Origin: an uncultured Poribacteria bacterium
GTDB lineage: Bacteria; Poribacteria; WGA-4E; WGA-3G
NCBI GenBank assembly: GCA_951828515.1
Contig: OX639992.1
Location: 2,210,217-2,274,216 of the forward strand
DNA length: 64,000 nucleotides
Direction: 5' to 3'
The notes beneath the pieces were generated by a model that saw nothing but the letters and a program-made list of their open reading frames with translations, did no database searches and had not been told where the DNA came from. The position numbers were made by a program, and so were the translations under genes. Below are positions 60,641 through 64,000 of this stretch, piece after piece; the first letter of the stretch is position 1, and each line of letters opens with the position of its first letter.

Positions 60641-61980
60641 CCCACAGCGTAAACGCTGGGGCTTCGGTTTCGTCGTGACTGCGGTTTTCGCGAAAGCGTC
60701 CACCGTCTTAATATCACTCCACCTGCGGGTTCTTATTCCGAATCAGATCGGTTTTATCTGGCTTAGGTCCAGGGTACCCCAACCCGCAAAATGTTTATAG
60801 CAGCGTTGATGTCTCTGTCGTGGTGAGAATCACAGTCAGGACACGTCCAGTGTCTATCTGAAAGTGTTAGTTTTTCGTTGTGATACCCACACTCAGAACA
60901 AGGTTTAGTAGTGGCTTCCCAACGGCCTGCTTTCAATAAGGTTTTACCGTATTTGGCACACATCCATTGAAGTATCAATGAGAATTCACCAAAAGCAAGG
61001 TCAGAGACTTTACGACCCCAGAGGCGTTTCATACCTTCAAGATTCAGGCTTTCAATGGCAATGGTATCATATCGTCTCACAAGACGGAGTGCCAACTTGA
61101 AGAACCAATCGCGTCTTTTATTGGCTATATCCTTATTGACGCGTGCGAGGTGTCGTTTGGCACGAAACCAGCCGTTAGAAAGATACTGCTTACGGGAGAG
61201 TGCCTTGTTTGCGGAACGAATTTCATTGAGACTTTGCTTGAAAAACTCTGGTGAGACTATCTCGATACCGTCTGAAAGTGTCAGAAACGTCTTCATACCG
61301 AAGTCTGCCCCTGCCGCATTACTGGTCAGTGAGAGTTTTTCGGTGGATTCTGAACCTTCACAACTGAGATACAAGTGATAGTCGCCCACAGTATCACGCT
61401 TGAGTGTTACTGTCTTTATCGTGCCAGTCCATTCACGGTGTTTCCAAAACGTGAACGACTTTTTCAGACACTTGATATGAATACGATTGCCTTCAATCTC
61501 ATAACCTGCTTGTGTGAACGTCAATGAGTTATACTTGTGTTTTGGCTTTATCTGTGGCTTGCCAACTTTACGCGGTGATAATCCTTTCTTTTTATCATCA
61601 AGATAGTCAAAGAACTTTTCATAACCGAGATGGATACGCTGGGCAACCTGTTGTATCACTTGGCTTGGCAGGTGTTTCCAGTGCGGTTTTGTCCGCTGTT
61701 TCAACTTCGTTATGTGCGCGCAGATACGCCCAAACGCTGCATACTTGCTGTACATACGATAATAGCGTCTCTGCAATAAAAGCAAGTGGACATGCACGCC
61801 ATGCAAGTCGTCAAGCAGATTACCAATCTGTATGATATTAGACTGATGATAGAACTCATATTTTTCAGTTTTCATGGAGTATCAAGTATCAAGTCTTTAA
61901 CCCCTGTTTCGTGGGGGGACCGACACACAATCAAGCGATTGTGCGAAACATGTCGGTCCAACTTAATACATTAATTTTAC
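60641..61980 (-). mobile_element. IS200/IS605-type element carrying tnpB, no transposase
   Basis: The right end (low coordinates) has the hairpin CCCACAGCGTAAACGCTGGG (60641-60660). The left end holds a long palindrome (61917-61959) with arms GGACCGACA and TGTCGGTCC. A TnpB gene lies between, and no tnpA is present, so it depends on another element. The TnpB guide RNA (reRNA) would come from the 3' end of the gene and this right end. Exact ends are estimates. Confidence 0.7.
60763..61875 (-). CDS. tnpB: TnpB: RNA-guided endonuclease of IS200/IS605-type elements
   Basis: A 370-residue TnpB. RuvC-I is GADFGMKTF (about residue 190), RuvC-II is IAIESLNLEGM (about 275), the zinc ribbon is CSECGYHN ... 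CPDCDSHH and RuvC-III is H-D-R-D-I-N-A-A-I-N-I (about 355). All three acidic residues are kept, so it is probably active. TnpB proteins cut DNA next to a TAM under guidance of a reRNA transcribed from the element's right end. Confidence 0.95.
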   Translation of the reverse strand: MKTEKYEFYHQSNIIQIGNLLDDLHGVHVHLLLLQRRYYRMYSKYAAFGRICAHITKLKQRTKPHWKHLPSQVIQQVAQRIHLGYEKFFDYLDDKKKGLSPRKVGKPQIKPKHKYNSLTFTQAGYEIEGNRIHIKCLKKSFTFWKHREWTGTIKTVTLKRDTVGDYHLYLSCEGSESTEKLSLTSNAAGADFGMKTFLTLSDGIEIVSPEFFKQSLNEIRSANKALSRKQYLSNGWFRAKRHLARVNKDIANKRRDWFFKLALRLVRRYDTIAIESLNLEGMKRLWGRKVSDLAFGEFSLILQWMCAKYGKTLLKAGRWEATTKPCSECGYHNEKLTLSDRHWTCPDCDSHHDRDINAAINILRVGVPWT

Positions 61981-62170
61981 CACAATTCACAGCCAAAAAG
62001 CAAGTGAATTTTCACGCATTGACGCGTGGACCTGTTCACGAGGGCGGGGTTTCATCCCACAACCTAAAGGATGGGGCTTTCACCCCGTTTTCTTCGGTAA
62101 GACAAGAGTTTACAAAAACCGATAGGGCACCCGCTGAAAGCCGACTGCCGAGAGCCGAAAGTCGCACCAC
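61876..62170. other. Left end of the TnpB element and repeat tract
   Basis: It holds the palindrome at 61917-61959, then repeat DNA (a GGGGTTTC...CACCCCG arm pair at 62045-62093 and GCCGACTGCCGAGAGCC words at 62138-62160). No gene. Confidence 0.55.
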
Positions 62171-62998
62171 TTAGTACCTGATCTTCACGTCTGCCCAAGT
62201 AGTTGCCATCTTGTCAGCAGGATCAATCGCTAAGGCTGCAAGCATACCATCCAACATCGTTTCAATATCCGCTTGCTCCAAAGCGACATCGAAAATTACA
62301 ACCTCGTCGATAGTCACTGCCCCAAAGCGCGCGCCACCGCAACAGTCATCAAATCCGATATTGACGGGACCGCTATCAGCATCAATAGGATTTTTAGCCA
62401 AATCTAATGTGCTGGCTTCTTTTGCATCAATATAGATGACCCACTTACCGGTCTTACTATCAAAAGTGGTCGTGTACATGTGCCATTGGGTAATATCTTT
62501 GGGTCCAACATTACCATCATTCCAACCACCGGGTTTATTCCAGCAGCCTCCATTGCAAACCGGCCACGCTACATTTTTTGTGCCTTGGTTGGGATGGATG
62601 ATATAGGCATTCCGCTTTTCGACCATCCAACCGTGTTGATTCCAAGTATCATTCGGACTCTTTGCCCAAGCTGAGACCGTGATCGCTTTAGTCGGATTAT
62701 CATGCTCGGCGATCCGAACGAAAGCACCTTTACCATCAAATTCAAGTGCTTGCCCAAACTGGCCCTTAACCCATTTCGGTTTACCTTCAAATTCGCCGTC
62801 CAGTCCATTTCCGGTGTCATCGGTTGCGATATTTCCTTTGCCCTCATCAAACAGCCACATTCCGACAATGGTACCAGGATCGATCTCGGCAGAGGTGGTG
62901 GAGACGAACAAAACACCAACCGCAAAAAGACTGAAACACACAAGGACTACACTCGTGGGTTGCCAAAACTTGCCAGAAAAAATAGTGCGGAAACTCAT
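62171..62998 (-). CDS. Secreted LamG (concanavalin-like) protein with C-terminal tail
   Basis: A 275-residue protein with AGGAGG before its ATG. A signal peptide (about 1-37, ending T-S-A-E) is followed by a Laminin_G_3 domain: VGMWLFDEGKGNIATDDTGN, G-D-G-E-F-E-G-x-P-x-W-V-K-G-Q-F-G-x-A-L-E-F-D-G-K, ITVSAWAKS and TIDEVVIFDVALEQADIE. The end, LAIDPADKMATTWADVK, is the tail shared with the proteins at 6159 and 47964. Likely glycan- or protein-binding on the surface. Confidence 0.9.
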   Translation of the reverse strand: MSFRTIFSGKFWQPTSVVLVCFSLFAVGVLFVSTTSAEIDPGTIVGMWLFDEGKGNIATDDTGNGLDGEFEGKPKWVKGQFGQALEFDGKGAFVRIAEHDNPTKAITVSAWAKSPNDTWNQHGWMVEKRNAYIIHPNQGTKNVAWPVCNGGCWNKPGGWNDGNVGPKDITQWHMYTTTFDSKTGKWVIYIDAKEASTLDLAKNPIDADSGPVNIGFDDCCGGARFGAVTIDEVVIFDVALEQADIETMLDGMLAALAIDPADKMATTWADVKIRY

Positions 62999-63115
62999 TT
63001 TTACCTCCTGCTCAATATTACAAACTCAAGGACTTTATACACATATCCGTGCGATTCATACGGACACCACAACCGTGCGAAAGCATAAATCGCCGCTAAA
63101 ACATCACATATATCT

Positions 63116-63144
63116 ATCATATCAAATTCATAGGTACATGTCAA
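63116..63144 (-). promoter_or_regulatory. Sigma-70 promoter of the LamG gene
   Basis: On the minus strand TTGACA, 17 bp, TATGAT, about 120 bp before the ATG at 62998. Confidence 0.75.
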
Positions 63145-63336
63145 GAAAAAAGCGAAATTTAAGGCAATTTCGCTTTCCGTGAAAAGGTTCCGCGCACACC
63201 TTGATATCACCACCTTCCAGTTCTTCTCTCATACGGAAATTAGGAACTCAATCTGAATGGAGAATCTACGTAGAATATACCGATCCGAAGAGGTCACGTC
63301 GGTTCACGAATGCGAGGTCCTATATTTAAAAAACCG

Positions 63337-63365
63337 TTGACACGAAAGGAATTTTCATCTATAAT
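63337..63365 (+). promoter_or_regulatory. Consensus sigma-70 promoter
   Basis: Perfect TTGACA and TATAAT with a 17-bp spacer, 40 bp before the ATG at 63405. Confidence 0.85.
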
Positions 63366-63404
63366 GTTATCATACATTCATCTCAATGCGAAGCGTAGGA
63401 AAAC

Positions 63405-64000
63405 ATGAAGGAAATAGGATTTATCTTTTTATTCTTGGTCTTTGGTATCCTGCCCGTTTTTGGACAGATCTCAAATAACACACGGCAAGTTTTAGACTCA
63501 CAACACCCCGACTTCGAACATAGAAAACCAGCGAGAGGTGTTCTTATTGCGCAAGGCGTAACAGCACAGAATTTGGATGTGACTTCTGACGAGTCTACAA
63601 AGCAAAGTGATGTTGCCGATTCGGAAAACGGAGAAACCACTGGAGAAGGACTCGCTCAGTCGGAAAAGGCACGGCGGATATTTAAGATTATAAATGACTA
63701 CGAGTTAGTAGGGGATGAGGTATTAACAACACTCGTTATAATCGCAGCAGACGCACGATTACAAGGGCGCGTAACCGGCAACGCATTGGTAATCGGTGGA
63801 ACTGTCCAACTGTCTCCAGAGGCGAAAGTGAACGGGACGCTACATATTATCGGCGGACAGATTACCGGCAATACACAAGGAGTCGCTAACCTTCAAGTAA
63901 GCAATGACTGGCAGATGGTCCCTTCCGCGGTAAAGATTGTCATGCATCCACATGCTTTTTGGGGGATCAGTAAGCAAGCGAATTTCCGGCTAATACTTAT
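63405..64000 (+). CDS. Secreted polymer-forming (bactofilin-like) protein, 3' end outside window
   Basis: The frame is open from the ATG at 63405 (TAGGA just upstream) to the window edge, about 198 codons. A signal peptide (MKEIGFIFLFLVFGILPVFG) is followed by a low-complexity spacer. From about residue 105 short beta-repeats appear: LVIIAADARLQGRVTGNALV, IGGTVQLSPEAKVNGTLHII, G-G-Q-I-T-G-N, a right-handed beta-helix rhythm as in polymer-forming/bactofilin-like proteins. The C-terminal part is not in the window. Confidence 0.75.
   Translation, partial: MKEIGFIFLFLVFGILPVFGQISNNTRQVLDSQHPDFEHRKPARGVLIAQGVTAQNLDVTSDESTKQSDVADSENGETTGEGLAQSEKARRIFKIINDYELVGDEVLTTLVIIAADARLQGRVTGNALVIGGTVQLSPEAKVNGTLHIIGGQITGNTQGVANLQVSNDWQMVPSAVKIVMHPHAFWGISKQANFRLIL

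Larger units (their letters stand above)
62999..63404. other. Divergent intergenic region with two promoters
   Basis: No gene is seen. It carries a near-perfect promoter for each of the divergent genes and an A/T-rich middle. Confidence 0.6.

Noticed and set aside
1-64000. rRNA, tRNA, prophage or integrative element
   Set aside because: No tRNA-like T-loop with matching arms, no rRNA words, no integrase, capsid or conjugation genes were found by eye.

Overview
The window reads like the chromosome of an uncultured bacterium close to Candidatus Poribacteria. This is inferred from gene content: four PhyH-type dioxygenases, three sulfatases, DUF1501, Gfo/Idh/MocA, TolB-like PD40 and LamG-type secreted proteins, plus a very high load of short intergenic repeats. 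No rRNA or tRNA gene and no CRISPR array was recognised.

Layout. 0-0.5 kb: start of rsmD (leaves the window). 0.6-9.5 kb: a reshuffled zone with a full DUF1501 gene, a mosaic metallophosphatase/cytochrome c/thioredoxin-like protein, an intact TolB-like propeller next to a decayed copy, a sigma-54 activator that has lost its DNA-binding end, a membrane-peptidase remnant and a second, truncated DUF1501 copy nearly identical to the first. 9.8-17 kb: PQQ-like propeller, SDR, four-cluster ferredoxin, then gmk, a Uma2 nuclease, coaBC and rsmA. 17-25 kb: lipoprotein, DUF3311 plus sodium/solute symporter, fused TRAP permease, cytochrome bd oxidase (cydAB). 25-30 kb: PhyH and Gfo/Idh genes, a tandem peroxiredoxin with two in-frame UGA codons, a PAP2-like membrane protein. 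30.8-32.2 kb: an IS200/IS605-type element carrying IsrB (IscB-like, no HNH domain) with its upstream guide RNA region. 32.2-39 kb: yebC, ruvC, ruvA, ruvB, queA, yajC, an IolB-like gene and maf. 39-50 kb: DUF6785-like membrane protein, D-threonine aldolase/D-serine dehydratase-like enzyme, three sulfatases, two PhyH genes, a secreted jelly-roll protein and ppk2. 50.5-60.6 kb: a 1177-residue DUF4175-like protein, two Yip1 paralogs, a thioredoxin-like protein with an in-frame UGA in its active site, a monoheme cytochrome c, an aspartyl-protease pair, transketolase and an acidic TPR protein. 60.6-62 kb: a TnpB element. 62.1-64 kb: a LamG protein and the start of a secreted polymer-forming-like protein.

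Most notable are: (i) two exported redox proteins whose catalytic residue is encoded by UGA, three sites in all, each followed at 14-15 nt by a hairpin suited to a bacterial SECIS, pointing to selenocysteine; (ii) IsrB with a predicted omega RNA and a promoter placed so that about 16 nt of flanking DNA would form the guide; (iii) a shared C-terminal tail (L-A-[VI]-x-P-x-x-K-[LM]-x-T-x-W-x-x-[VL]-K) on three otherwise unrelated secreted proteins; and (iv) short repeat families that sit at gene starts, apparently carry a Shine-Dalgarno-like AAGG, and have also entered coding regions such as rsmA, the TRAP permease and the DUF4175-like gene.
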